Source: Halonotius pteroides
GTDB taxonomy: Archaea; Halobacteriota; Halobacteria; Halobacteriales; Haloferacaceae
DNA: 64,000 nt
Reading direction: 5' to 3'
NCBI RefSeq assembly: GCF_003605635.1
Contig: NZ_QMDW01000008.1
Location: 82,023 to 146,022, forward strand
Shown here: positions 1 to 8,702 of the stretch, in pieces
Numbering within the stretch: position 1 is the first letter of the stretch
Layout: the number at the start of each line of letters is the position of its first letter
Made by a program: the position numbers and the translations under genes
Notes under the pieces: generated by a model
What the model saw: only the letters and a program-made list of their open reading frames with translations
What the model was told of the DNA's origin: nothing
Database searches by the model: none

Positions 1-2
1 CC

Positions 3-707
3 AAACCTGACCTCCGCGAACGCATCTGGGATCTCCTCGAAGCCGAAGGAATCGCCCGATTTCCGTTTCCGCCGCACGGCCGCATCCCCAACGTCGCCGA
101 CGCCAGCGACGCCGCCGACCGACTGGCCGACACCGACGCGTGGGCCGCCGCCGACACGCTGAAATGCAATCCTGACGCCCCGCAGTTGCCGGTGCGCCGT
201 CAGGCCCTCCGCGAGGGGAAAACGGTCTACATGGCTGTCCCGCGGCTCAGCGAGGCCAAACCGTTTCTTCGACTCGCACCCGACGAGGTCGACGACATCG
301 ACGATGCGACGACGGTCTCAGGCTCATCGAAACACGGCGTCCCCGTCGATCCCGAGGCGATGCCGCAGATCGACCTCATCGTCGCCGGCAGCGTCGCCGT
401 TGACACCGCTGGCAATCGCGTCGGCAAAGGTGAGGGATTCAGCGATCTCGAATTCGCCGTCTTGCGCGGCTTCGACCGCGTTGACGCCGATACCACCGTC
501 GCCACGACCGTCCACGATAGTCAAATTGTCAACGATGGCGACATTAAGCCCGACCGTCACGACGTACCGCTAGATCTGGTCGTGACGCCGACACGAACGA
601 TTTCGACTAAAACGGCCGCCGAGCGGCCGGCCGGGCTCTACTGGGATGATATCGCTACCGAGAAAATCGACGAGATTCCCGTATTGGAACGGCTCCAGCC
701 CGAGTAG
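3..707 (+). CDS. 5-formyltetrahydrofolate cyclo-ligase family protein (5' end outside window)
   Basis: The reading frame is open from the window edge to a TAG at 705-707, so the start lies upstream and about 234 residues are visible. The piece RIPNVADASDAADRL near the N-terminal side resembles the substrate-binding stretch of 5-formyltetrahydrofolate cyclo-ligases, and the later DLIVAGSVAVD plus GKGEGFSDLEFA (residues about 124-150) match the conserved glycine-rich region of that family. These enzymes use ATP to turn 5-formyl-THF into methenyl-THF in the cytoplasm. The archaeal branch is diverged, so the exact substrate is not certain. The next gene is convergent, 15 bp away. Confidence 0.75.
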   Translation, partial: KPDLRERIWDLLEAEGIARFPFPPHGRIPNVADASDAADRLADTDAWAAADTLKCNPDAPQLPVRRQALREGKTVYMAVPRLSEAKPFLRLAPDEVDDIDDATTVSGSSKHGVPVDPEAMPQIDLIVAGSVAVDTAGNRVGKGEGFSDLEFAVLRGFDRVDADTTVATTVHDSQIVNDGDIKPDRHDVPLDLVVTPTRTISTKTAAERPAGLYWDDIATEKIDEIPVLERLQPE

Positions 708-722
708 AGCGTGTCGCCGTGT

Positions 723-1694
723 TCAGGCGTCCCGCGACGGGAGTTCCGGCTCGTAGCCGACCGCATCAATCGCTAACGCAAGCACCTCATCGATACCCTC
801 CTCCTCGGTGATACTCATGTAGGCGTCAGCCTCGACATCGGTCGAACGGTCGCTCTTGTTGCAGATCGTCAGCACCGGAATATCGCGGTCGGCAAACCGG
901 TCGACGACGGCAGCCTGCAGTTCCAACTGTACGTCCAATGGGTAGCCGCAGTCGCCGGAGGCATCGACGAAAAACAGCACCGTGTCGGCCAGATGTTCAA
1001 GCGCGCCGGCAGCCTGTCGCTCGATATCGTTGCGCTCGTCTTCCGGGCGATCGAGCAGCCCAGGCGTGTCGATCAGTTGATAGCGGATGTGGTCGCGTTC
1101 GAGGTGGCCAACTTGGACGCCGCGGGTCGTGAAGGGGTACTCCGCGATCTCGTTTGAGGCCCGCGTCACGTGGTTGACAAAGGAGGATTTGCCGACGTTT
1201 GGGTAGCCGGCGATGACGATCGCTGGTTCGTCAGGGCGGATGTCAGGGATCGTCTTCAGCTGGTCGCGGGCGTCGCCGACCGCCCGGAGGTCGGCTTTGA
1301 TCTCGTCCATGATGTCGGCGATGCGGGCGAAGGCCTGCTTGCGATGCTTGCGGGCGGTGTCAGAGTCGGTTTTGCGGAGTTTTGACTGGTACTCACGGCC
1401 CAACTCCTCGATCTGCCGGCTGGCCCAGGTGACCTCAGAAAGCGATTGGCGGAGCTCGTTGACATCGACGATGGCGTCGGCGAGTTCGTAATAGAAGGGA
1501 TCAATGTAGTCGAAATCCGGCCACGCCGTGACGACGTTTTCGAGGTTATCGGAGGTAATGTTGACCGCGACGGTCAGCATCGACTGCTGTGCCTCAAGGC
1601 CGCCTTTGGCGTTGCCCGCGCGGGCGGCCCGCGAGAAGGCCTTATCAAGGAGCTCCTCCGACCGGGGAGCTGTAGGGAGGTTCTCGAAAATCAT
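723..1694 (-). CDS. NOG1-type GTPase
   Basis: A 323-residue GTPase. The N-terminal 150 residues are helical, as in NOG1 proteins. The G domain follows: G1 GYPNVGKSS at 163-171, the TTRG switch I at 189-192, G3 DTPG at 209-212 and G4 NKSD at 279-282. NOG1 proteins act in large ribosomal subunit assembly in eukaryotes, and archaeal members are presumed to do the same. The C-terminal extension of eukaryotic NOG1 is absent, normal for haloarchaea. The start is the first ATG of the frame, giving the usual N-terminus MIFENLPTAP. Confidence 0.9.
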   Translation of the reverse strand: MIFENLPTAPRSEELLDKAFSRAARAGNAKGGLEAQQSMLTVAVNITSDNLENVVTAWPDFDYIDPFYYELADAIVDVNELRQSLSEVTWASRQIEELGREYQSKLRKTDSDTARKHRKQAFARIADIMDEIKADLRAVGDARDQLKTIPDIRPDEPAIVIAGYPNVGKSSFVNHVTRASNEIAEYPFTTRGVQVGHLERDHIRYQLIDTPGLLDRPEDERNDIERQAAGALEHLADTVLFFVDASGDCGYPLDVQLELQAAVVDRFADRDIPVLTICNKSDRSTDVEADAYMSITEEEGIDEVLALAIDAVGYEPELPSRDA

Positions 1695-1811
1695 TTCTGG
1701 AGCCTACAGCCCCAACGCCTAAAAGCACGTTCGTTCGCGGTGTTACACCGGATACGGTCGTTCGGCCGGCCCGATCACAACCGGTATGACGGGCGCGGGT
1801 GAAAATGGCGT

Positions 1812-2264
1812 ATGCTTGAAGTCGGCGATTCAGCCCCGGCAGTCACAGCACGCAATCAGCACGGCGAGACGGTATCGCTCAGTTTTGACGACCCAACGGT
1901 CGTCTTCTTCTATCCAAAGGATTTCACCGGCGGCTGTACGGTCGAAGCAACCGAGTTCCAAGCGGCCCTCCCAGAGTTTCGGGAGGTTGGCATCGGCGTC
2001 TATGGTGTCTCAATGGATGGCGTCGAAAGCCACGCTGACTTCGCTGATGCGGAGGGGATCATCTTCGACCTGCTCGCCGATCCTGACGGCGACCTCGCTG
2101 ACGCCTTTGGCCTCGCTACCGGCAACGGACACACCGACCGCCGAACGGTCGTGCTCGCAGACGGCGAAGTGGTCTCGGTGTATGATCCGGATGTGGCTGA
2201 TCCATCGGGACACGCCCGTGAAGTGTTGCGAGACACACGAAACAAGTTCGTTCGGGGCGGCTAA
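1812..2264 (+). CDS. Peroxiredoxin (Bcp/PrxQ-like)
   Basis: A 150-residue AhpC/TSA-fold protein. The peroxidatic motif PKDFTGGCTVEATEF places the catalytic cysteine at residue 42. PrxQ/Bcp proteins often have a resolving cysteine five residues on; here that position is Thr47 and no other cysteine is present, so it should act as a 1-Cys enzyme that depends on an external thiol. It would reduce hydrogen peroxide and organic peroxides in the cytoplasm. The upstream gap to the divergent NOG1 gene (1695-1811) holds both promoters. Confidence 0.9.
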   Translation: MLEVGDSAPAVTARNQHGETVSLSFDDPTVVFFYPKDFTGGCTVEATEFQAALPEFREVGIGVYGVSMDGVESHADFADAEGIIFDLLADPDGDLADAFGLATGNGHTDRRTVVLADGEVVSVYDPDVADPSGHAREVLRDTRNKFVRGG

Positions 2265-2514
2265 CGACTACCGCCGTTGTGTGGTCAGTTGTATGTTACA
2301 CGCTCACGAATAGAAATGGTCGATGCGGAAACGACAGCCGACCACAGGCTGGTCAGTAGAGTTGGGTGTCGGTCACGCTACCGACGCTGTTGGGCTTGAT
2401 CGCGGCGACAACGGGATCAGCTGTGGCGTGTATGACCGCATAAATATTCACACATACAAACATGTTAGACCAAAATCATTATCTTTTTCATTAGTACTCC
2501 CATAGTATGGTAAG

Positions 2515-3789
2515 ATGGCACAGTCTCCCTCACCGGACACAGCAGACTATCTGTATTCGCTCGCAAACCGCGGCGAGTACGGGGAGCTGATCCGTCATAT
2601 CCGGGATCACGACAACCAACACGTCCGCTACGGCGCGGCCGGGATCGTAGCCGAATCGGCCGACGCATTCGCCGAGACGGTAACGCCACAAACCCAACAG
2701 GCACTCATCGGCTGTGTTCTCTCCGAGCCATCCGATGCGGTTCGGGCCAACATCCTCAACGTCTTGCTCACCGTTGACGAATCAACGTTCGATACCATTA
2801 TTACGCGGCTGGAGGCCGACCCGGAGTCGACGCCGACGGAGAGACCGTATCCGCTCATCCTGACGAAGTGGCATTCGTCAGGCCGGCCGTCGCTGCGGTT
2901 TCTGGCCGTCGTTGGCTTCGGCCGCGTGGGAAGTCAAAGCACGATCAACAAACTCCGCACGACCCTCTCACGGGAGACGGATCTCCGCGTGCTCAGACGG
3001 GCGATCGAAGCGGCCGGCACCGTTGGCGATGAGACATTTGTGAGCCCGATCCAAGATCACCTGCGGGCCGACAACGACGAATTCCAGCAGGCCGCCAACA
3101 GCAAGCAGATTGCGGCGGTCAAGGAGGCCGCGGTCGAAGCCCTCGTCGAGATCGGCACCAACGCAGCCTATGAGGCCCTCGTAACAGCCTCCAGAAGCAC
3201 CGACGACGAGCTGAAAGAGCAGGTAATCGGCAAGATCGGGCGGTTCGGAGCCCAAGAGACGGTTGATCTGGTCGTCGACGAGCTGGACGACGACTCGAAT
3301 GAGTCGATACGCGAGGAGGCGGCGGAAGGCGTTATCACGACGTTCACCGAAACGGAGTTCGACGAGGGTGATGCGGTTCGCCAGCAGGCCATCGAGAAGA
3401 TCGCCGAGGATGTCTCAACTGATGTCTCCGAGGAGTTTGCCTCGATCGTCGAGGAGTCGCCACACAGATTAGAGCAGCGCAACGCCGCTTGGCTGCTGGG
3501 CCAACTGGAGGGGTCGAGTGAGAAAGCGGTCGACTCGTTGGTCGATACGCTGGACGACGACGACCCTGACCTCAGACGGATCGCCTCAGCAAGCCTCACT
3601 AAGCTTGATCAAGCCACGGTTGAGGGGAAAATCGAGACGTTCCTTGAGACGGTCGACGAGGACACTGAGGCGCACACACTGGCCTCATTTGTCAAGTCGA
3701 ATCTCCATGACACTGCTGCGGAGGCAAAAAAGGAGTTAGTTGAGTATACCCACGTCACAAGCCCCAGCGACTACACCTCATCCGAATAA
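2515..3789 (+). CDS. HEAT-repeat protein
   Basis: A 424-residue soluble, acidic, all-helical protein made of repeated 30-35 residue units of the HEAT/PBS-lyase type, for example around residues 80-170 and 195-345 (IASASLTKLDQATVEGK is one clear unit). Such proteins are scaffolds; no catalytic motif is visible and the partner is unknown. The start is the ATG at 2515. The 250-bp gap upstream is AT-rich and includes TATA-like stretches (around 2440-2450 and 2480-2492). A broken copy of its C-terminal part follows immediately, so the locus has seen a duplication. Confidence 0.8.
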   Translation: MAQSPSPDTADYLYSLANRGEYGELIRHIRDHDNQHVRYGAAGIVAESADAFAETVTPQTQQALIGCVLSEPSDAVRANILNVLLTVDESTFDTIITRLEADPESTPTERPYPLILTKWHSSGRPSLRFLAVVGFGRVGSQSTINKLRTTLSRETDLRVLRRAIEAAGTVGDETFVSPIQDHLRADNDEFQQAANSKQIAAVKEAAVEALVEIGTNAAYEALVTASRSTDDELKEQVIGKIGRFGAQETVDLVVDELDDDSNESIREEAAEGVITTFTETEFDEGDAVRQQAIEKIAEDVSTDVSEEFASIVEESPHRLEQRNAAWLLGQLEGSSEKAVDSLVDTLDDDDPDLRRIASASLTKLDQATVEGKIETFLETVDEDTEAHTLASFVKSNLHDTAAEAKKELVEYTHVTSPSDYTSSE

Positions 3790-3859
3790 GCGAGGCGTCG
3801 AAGTGAAAACGCTCACACCCATGGCCAAGTGCAGCGGCGACACAACGAGGCTATAGAAC

Positions 3860-4165
3860 GTGGTCATTCGGTTCGGCAGCGCACGTTCGAGCGAGGATGC
3901 AGCGTCATATTTGATTGCTGCCCTCCAGACGGACGATGCCTATCTCGGACAGATCGCCGCAGCCAGCCTGACACAGCTTGAAAGCACCGAGGTGGACTCC
4001 GAGATCGAATCGGTGTTCGAGACGGCCGACGAGGACACCGAGGTGCATGCGCTTGCGTCCTTCGTGCAGTCGGCTCTCTAAAACACCGCCGCGGGGGCGA
4101 AAAAAGAGCTGGTCGAGTACACGCATGTCGTCGAACCGAGTGACTACGAGACGGCTAGTGCGTAG
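3860..4165 (+). pseudogene. Degenerate duplicate of the C-terminus of the upstream HEAT gene
   Basis: The frame from 3860 reads SSEDAASYLIAALQTDDAYL, then AAASLTQLESTEVDSEIE, then VFETADEDTEVHALASFVQS, which aligns with the C-terminal 110 residues of the preceding HEAT protein (SEKAVDSLVDTLDDDDPDL, FLETVDEDTEAHTLASFVKS). A TAA at 4079-4081 interrupts it, yet beyond the stop the same frame continues to match: KKELVEYTHVVEPSDYE against KKELVEYTHVTSPSDYT, ending at TAG 4163-4165. No N-terminal part exists. It is therefore the remnant of a tandem paralogue. The first 66 codons could in principle still be translated. Confidence 0.85.
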
Positions 4166-4361
4166 CCCATAGCTGAGCAACCAGAGAGATCGCACTGCCG
4201 GCGGCGAGCACCGCACCGACAACGAATGGGGCGTCAGTGCCAGCGGTCGACTGATACATCGTCAGCAGTCCGACAACGACCCCCAAACCGCTCAGAGACG
4301 CTTTCAGGAGCCGTGTCGACCCGACACCGGAGTCCTTCTCGTATGTGTCGCGGCTGCTCAT
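4155..4361 (-). CDS. Small two-helix membrane protein
   Basis: A 68-residue frame starting MSSRDTYEKD, with two hydrophobic segments: about residues 24-38 (ASLSGLGVVVGLLTMY) and 47-65 (PFVVGAVLAAGSAISLVAQL). Short acidic N-terminal tails followed by two helices are common in unassigned haloarchaeal membrane proteins. Its 3' end overlaps the end of the HEAT pseudogene by 11 bp on the other strand, which supports decay of that copy. An upstream in-frame ATG would add six residues. Function unknown. Confidence 0.55.
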   Translation of the reverse strand: MSSRDTYEKDSGVGSTRLLKASLSGLGVVVGLLTMYQSTAGTDAPFVVGAVLAAGSAISLVAQLWATH

Positions 4362-4449
4362 AGCAGAGATACGAAACAAATCCTCCTAACAGCTTATACG
4401 TCGATGCGTACAGTTAGCTCACGCGCAACTGTGCTACTGAGATCGGTGC

Positions 4450-4884
4450 TCACGAGATCGCCGCTCGCTCGCTGCTCGTGTCGCCGACGACTTCGATATC
4501 GATATGGACGCGCTCATAAGGGATGACAGGGCGTTTCGCTCGACCGTCGCTCTCGAAGTAAATGATATCGTGATCGGCCAGCACTGCCACGTCACTGTGA
4601 ACCTCCGAGTAGTTCCGATTGAGGCGGTCAGCAAGGTCGCTGATGCTGTCCGGCGGTGCGGTCATGATCGACCGCATGACTTCGAGGCGTCGCTCCGTGA
4701 GCAACTGTCTGATATCGGCCACCCTGTCGAATGACCGAATGGCCTCCTCGGCTGAATCCTCTCCGTCAAGCTGTGTCACCGCGGCATCAACCATCGACGC
4801 GACCGAACCGACCGTGATTCGAAGCGTCTCAGGGTAGCTTTCAGCACCGTTCGCGGCCAGTTCCGTGGGATTACTCTCTGTCAT
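4450..4884 (-). CDS. HTH antitoxin/regulator of a TumE-TumA-like pair
   Basis: A 144-residue protein (start MTESNPTELA). The C-terminal half is a winged helix-turn-helix: RRLEVMRSIMTAPPDSISDL, then LNRNYSEVHSDVAVLADHDI and a wing with a basic GRAKRP. It overlaps the end of the upstream toxin-like gene by 14 bp, so the two are co-transcribed and probably translationally coupled. In archaea and bacteria, genes with this order (DUF6516/TumE first, HTH protein second) are annotated as toxin-antitoxin pairs in which the HTH protein neutralises and autoregulates. Assignment as antitoxin is inferred from that arrangement. A longer frame exists upstream but would run into the toxin gene. Confidence 0.7.
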   Translation of the reverse strand: MTESNPTELAANGAESYPETLRITVGSVASMVDAAVTQLDGEDSAEEAIRSFDRVADIRQLLTERRLEVMRSIMTAPPDSISDLADRLNRNYSEVHSDVAVLADHDIIYFESDGRAKRPVIPYERVHIDIEVVGDTSSERAAIS

Positions 4885-5179
4885 TGGCTCGTATCTCCGT
4901 TTCGAAGCGGGTGAGGTGTGTTTCGAGGTCAACAAATTCGATAGCTATCACCGACTCCTCGCCACCAATCCAAGCATGTCGGTGGTGGTACCCCGCGCCG
5001 TGGGTTGGTATCCGTGTGTTGTCGTAGCGGAGGAACTCGGCTCCGGTCTCGGGATCGTAGTGTTGGAACCGATAGTTTACACCACCGGGGTACTCCGAAC
5101 TCTCGACGGCGAAAAGCCTGACACGTTCTCCGTTGGGCAGCATCATCGCCGTGTCAACGAGCACATCGCCGTCGGCCAT
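4871..5179 (-). CDS. TumE-like (DUF6516) toxin
   Basis: A 102-residue protein with the family hallmark: a basic, His-rich core RYDNTRIPTHGAGYHHRHAW at about 50-69 after a YRFQHYD strand. This HxxG...HHRH pattern is what I associate with DUF6516, renamed TumE toxin. Reported members are putative ribonuclease-type toxins; activity here is not shown. The gene is followed with 14 bp overlap by an HTH gene. The ATG at 5177-5179 sits about 30 nt downstream of a TATA-like box, pointing to a leaderless or near-leaderless transcript, and the promoter is flanked by two repeats likely to be the autoregulatory operator. Confidence 0.65.
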   Translation of the reverse strand: MADGDVLVDTAMMLPNGERVRLFAVESSEYPGGVNYRFQHYDPETGAEFLRYDNTRIPTHGAGYHHRHAWIGGEESVIAIEFVDLETHLTRFETEIRANDRE

Positions 5180-5186
5180 CCGTACT

Positions 5187-5236
5187 ATTGGGTAGTACCC
5201 TATATGAAATAAAAGTATTGGGTTATGCCCTATATG
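5187..5236 (-). promoter_or_regulatory. Tandem operator repeats around the toxin-antitoxin promoter
   Basis: Two 20-bp direct repeats lie 30 bp apart: 5187-5206 and 5217-5236. They share ATTGGGT....CCCTATATG. The core of the first is a perfect palindrome, GGGTAGTACCC (5190-5200); the core of the second is GGGTTATGCCC. The AT-rich stretch between them (5207-5216, read TACTTTTATTTC on the minus strand) is placed like a TATA box for a start at 5179. Binding of the HTH partner here would block the promoter. The repeat and spacing are seen directly; the regulator is inferred. Confidence 0.65.
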
Positions 5237-5268
5237 TCAGCGACGTACGCTATCGGCGTGATACCGAC

Positions 5269-6567
5269 TTACGCCCAGTCCTCGTAGGTCGGCCGCTCCA
5301 GATCACCCGGGAAGTCGTCGACGGGTGCGGTCGTCTGGTCGCCGGTTGCCATCTCTTTCACCGTCACCTCGCCGTTTTCGAGGTCGCGCTCGCCGACGAT
5401 CACGACCGTCTCGGCGTTAATCGAGTCGGCGTAGTTCATTTGGGCACCGAAGCTGCGTTCGGCGATGTCGGTTTCGACGACGTGGCCACGGCCGCGGAGT
5501 TGGCGAGCAACATCGGCGGCGACCGCCTGGGTGTCGCCGACGCTCAGGACGTAGTAGTCGGTTGCGGGGGCTTCCTCGGGCCAGACGCCAGCGCGCTCAC
5601 AGAGCAACTGCAGGGTGGCGTGGCCGGGGGCGACGCCGACGGCAGGTGTCGGTTGGCCACCGAAGCTCTCGATGAGGTCGTCGTAGCGACCGCCGCCGAA
5701 GACCGACCGCGAGACCTCGCCCGTCGAGTCAAAACACTCGAAGACGACGCCGGTGTAGTAATCGAGCCCGCGAGCGGTCTCCAGCGACACGTCGCAGTAC
5801 TCACGGACGCCGAGATCATCGGCCGCCGCAAGGACGGCTTCAAGATTGGCGACGGCGTCGGCGACGCGCTCGGTGTCGGCGAAATCGACGAGATCGTTGA
5901 GGTCGTCAGTCCCGAGCAACTCATCGAACGTTTCGGCCTGCTCGTAGCGTAGGCCGGCGTCCTGTAAGAGGCCGTAATACTCCTGATCGTCGATCTTTGC
6001 GGATTTGTCGACCGCGCGAATCGCCGCCTCGGTGTCGACATCGGCGTCGAAGGCCTCCAAGAGACCACCGAGCAGATCACGGTGTGAGACGCGGAACTCG
6101 AAATCGTCGCTCGTGAGACCGAGATCGGTCAGTGCCTCAGCCGCAAACGCTAAGATCTCGGCGTCGGCGGTGGGCTCACCCGAGCCGAAGATATCGACGT
6201 TGGTCTGGTAGAACTCTCGGAACCGACCCTGTTGAACCTGTTCGTATCGCCAAAACGCACGCGTCGAATACCATTTGATCGGCTTCGAGAGCGCTTGCTG
6301 TTTGGCGACGACCATCCGGGCGACCGTCGGCGTCAACTCCGGAGTGAGCGTCACATCACGGCCACCTTTGTCGGTGAAGTTATACAGTTGATCGACGATC
6401 TCGTCGCCGGATTTGTCGGTGTAGAGTTCGGTCGCCTCTAGGGTCGGTGTGCCGATCTCGCGGAAGCCATACCGGGCGGCGGCGGTCTCAACGGTGTCGA
6501 TGACCTCCCGGCGAGCGGTCATCTCGTCGGGGTAGAAGTCACGAAACCCTTTGAGTCGGTCGTACAT
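5269..6567 (-). CDS. hisS: Histidyl-tRNA synthetase
   Basis: A 432-residue class II aminoacyl-tRNA synthetase that charges tRNA-His. Class II motif 2 is visible as RYEQVQQGRFREFYQ at about 118-133; the histidine-binding sequences RGLDYYTG (about 264-271) and GGGRYDDLI (about 291-299) are both present, and the last 90 residues form the anticodon-binding domain (VVIVGERDLENGEV). The N-terminus MYDRLKGFRDFYPDEM is typical. Length is normal for an archaeal HisRS. The gene stands alone, with the toxin-antitoxin promoter just beyond its 3' end. Confidence 0.95.
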   Translation of the reverse strand: MYDRLKGFRDFYPDEMTARREVIDTVETAAARYGFREIGTPTLEATELYTDKSGDEIVDQLYNFTDKGGRDVTLTPELTPTVARMVVAKQQALSKPIKWYSTRAFWRYEQVQQGRFREFYQTNVDIFGSGEPTADAEILAFAAEALTDLGLTSDDFEFRVSHRDLLGGLLEAFDADVDTEAAIRAVDKSAKIDDQEYYGLLQDAGLRYEQAETFDELLGTDDLNDLVDFADTERVADAVANLEAVLAAADDLGVREYCDVSLETARGLDYYTGVVFECFDSTGEVSRSVFGGGRYDDLIESFGGQPTPAVGVAPGHATLQLLCERAGVWPEEAPATDYYVLSVGDTQAVAADVARQLRGRGHVVETDIAERSFGAQMNYADSINAETVVIVGERDLENGEVTVKEMATGDQTTAPVDDFPGDLERPTYEDWA

Positions 6568-6665
6568 AGCCGGGCGTTTGCGAGGGCCGCGCTTGAATGC
6601 TGTCCTTTGGCGGTTCGATCAGCGACGAGTAATAACTCGTAGGTGCCGTTGCCGCCGGATGTCGA

Positions 6666-7034
6666 CTACGCAACGATTTCGAGTCGTGTCCCGAGGTGTT
6701 CGGTAAGCGCGGCTTCGAGATCCGGATACAGCCCGAGCAGCTGCCCCGCCCAACGACGGAACCGCCCGCGTTTGGTCTTGCCGACGAGAACGCGGTCGGC
6801 GTTTTGTCTGGCGGCTTCGTCGATGATCGCTTCCTCAAGGACGTACCCCTGTCGGACGATATAGTGGGCACCGATCTCGCCGAGTTCGCTCCGGGTGGCT
6901 CGCTCGCCGTTCTGCAGCAGTGAGATATGAAGCACAATCAGCGACCCGCCGTCGTCGGTCAGCTCACGCCCGCGTTGGATCGTCCGATAGCTATCCGCTG
7001 TGAGGGGATAGCGCACCGAGACGAGCGTCGTCAT
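6666..7034 (-). CDS. Universal stress protein A family protein
   Basis: A 122-residue UspA-fold protein. The start MTTLVSVRYPLTADSYRTI is chosen because the preceding 15 codons are basic and unlike the family. Strand and loop segments typical of UspA are present (LIVLHISLLQNGERATR, AARQNADRVLVGKTKRGRF). The classic ATP-binding signature GxxGxxGx9GS is not preserved, so nucleotide binding is doubtful. Specific role unknown; these proteins commonly dimerise and respond to stress. Confidence 0.7.
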   Translation of the reverse strand: MTTLVSVRYPLTADSYRTIQRGRELTDDGGSLIVLHISLLQNGERATRSELGEIGAHYIVRQGYVLEEAIIDEAARQNADRVLVGKTKRGRFRRWAGQLLGLYPDLEAALTEHLGTRLEIVA

Positions 7035-7143
7035 ACGAGTGGTACGCCGAGCGCGTATATTTGTCTTCCTATCTATCACCTTTTCGACGTGTGGATTTCA
7101 TGCACATCGAGCGTTGAGAGACTCACACTGCGAGCCAAGTGTC

Positions 7144-8025
7144 TCACACCGCGATCATCGTCACGCCGATCACCGCGAGCACGGCGGCGACAGTCCGGAT
7201 CCTAAACTGCTGTTCGTCAAGCAACAGCCCGCCGAGCAACACAGCGACGATGGCTTGGGTGTTGACGATCGGCGAGGCGATACTCGCCGGCACCAGCGAG
7301 AAGGCGACGTTGGTCAGCCCTTCACCGGCCGCAACGAACAGTCCGCCGACCGCAAGCTTCGGCAGATCCGCCCGCAGCGTCGCCGGCAGGGTCGCTCGAA
7401 ACGCGGCCGGAAGCAACACGACCGCGACGCCGCCGAGTACGATCGGGATCCAGACGCCGACCGGGATCGCCAGCTCCTGGAGGGCGATCCGTCTGGCAAC
7501 ATCGCTGACACCAAACGCCATCGCGCTGAGAATCGCCAGCCGCGCCGCGGTCGATGTGGTTGCTTGGCGCAACGGCTCAAGCAAGGAGCCACCACGAAAG
7601 TTGGCGACGTAGACCGCGGCGGTCGCAACGAGGACACCAGCGACCTGCAGCGGCGTCAACACCTGCCCGAGGACGACAACCTCAATCGGGAGCACAAACA
7701 CGGGAACGATCTTGCTGATCGGCGCGACATAGGAGACCTCCCCGATGGCTAACGCGCGCAGGAAAGCGATCATCGCCCCGGCGATCATCGTTGTCGTCGC
7801 CACGATAATGCCGAGTTCACCAATCCCAAACGTCATTAGCACCTTAGTTGTCGTCGCCGAACCGACGCGAAAATACCACACAGGTAGATACCACACCAGC
7901 GCGAAGCTGTTGATCCCGACGGTCAACAGCGAGGCTGCATACCCCTCGAAGGCCCGTTTGAGATAGTAGAGGTACCCACCCCACACAACGGCTGCGGCCA
8001 CCGCGATGACGATCCCACCGACCAT
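7144..8025 (-). CDS. EamA/DMT-family transporter
   Basis: A 293-residue integral membrane protein with about ten hydrophobic helices arranged as two internal repeats, the layout of the drug/metabolite transporter (EamA) superfamily. The N-terminus MVGGIVIAVAAAVVWGGYL and the second-half sequence PIVNTQAIVAVLLGGLLLDE are family-like. Substrate cannot be told from the sequence. The next gene downstream on the same strand is UspA, about 110 bp away. Confidence 0.8.
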   Translation of the reverse strand: MVGGIVIAVAAAVVWGGYLYYLKRAFEGYAASLLTVGINSFALVWYLPVWYFRVGSATTTKVLMTFGIGELGIIVATTTMIAGAMIAFLRALAIGEVSYVAPISKIVPVFVLPIEVVVLGQVLTPLQVAGVLVATAAVYVANFRGGSLLEPLRQATTSTAARLAILSAMAFGVSDVARRIALQELAIPVGVWIPIVLGGVAVVLLPAAFRATLPATLRADLPKLAVGGLFVAAGEGLTNVAFSLVPASIASPIVNTQAIVAVLLGGLLLDEQQFRIRTVAAVLAVIGVTMIAV

Positions 8026-8110
8026 TCACCCCATTGAACCCCGGGAGCCGCTTCAAGCGTTCGGTCTCGGCGTACGGCTGTGTGATCTCAGTGTGCGATG
8101 TGGCGCGTCG

Positions 8111-8701
8111 CTACCGACGCCCGTGAACGTAGGTCTGCTCGTGATCGGGAAAGACTTCACCGACGGCGTCATCACCGTGGCGGTCGGCTAAGATCGCCCG
8201 CAACTCGCCTTCGTAGTCGGCTTTTGGCACCGTCTCACTGGGGCCGGTTTCGACTTCAAGATTCGCGGCGACGAGGTCGTCGACAGCGTGGCGACCGAAC
8301 CCTGCTAACGGCGCGATGTAGTCGACGTCGTGGCGGTCTTCGAGACTTTGGGCCGCCGCCCGCGAGACCGTAGGCACACGGTCATCACGGCGGCTCCCGT
8401 CGGCGATAGCGTCGACAGCGAGCTCAACCGCGGTTTCGAGCGCGTGATCGTGAACCCGCTGGATGCCGTTGCGCGGAAAGCCGTCGTCGATCATCTGTTC
8501 GACGGCGTCGTCGGCGACTGACTCATCAAGTGTGATCGTCTCGAACGGAAAGCCGAGCTCGGCAGCGGCATCGCGGGCATGCTGGAAGTCGTCGGTGACG
8601 CCGAAGTGTGCCGTCACGAGCCGAACGTCGTAAAACCCGTCTAAAAGGAGGGCTGCAAGCGAGGAGTCCTTCCCACCGCTGTACAGCAGCGCTAACTCCA
8701 T
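8111..8701 (-). CDS. PP-loop (adenine nucleotide alpha hydrolase) ATPase
   Basis: A 196-residue protein that opens MELALLYSGGKDSSLAAL: the SGGKDS PP-loop at residues 8-13 binds ATP and splits it to AMP and pyrophosphate, as in tRNA thiolases, asparagine synthetases and diphthamide synthase. No cysteine pairs or tRNA-binding extension are visible, so the acceptor is unknown. It starts 1 bp after the stop of the PDCD5 gene, so it is the distal gene of an S19e-PDCD5-PP-loop cluster, hinting at a translation-related role. Confidence 0.75.
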   Translation of the reverse strand: MELALLYSGGKDSSLAALLLDGFYDVRLVTAHFGVTDDFQHARDAAAELGFPFETITLDESVADDAVEQMIDDGFPRNGIQRVHDHALETAVELAVDAIADGSRRDDRVPTVSRAAAQSLEDRHDVDYIAPLAGFGRHAVDDLVAANLEVETGPSETVPKADYEGELRAILADRHGDDAVGEVFPDHEQTYVHGRR

Positions 8702-8702
8702 G

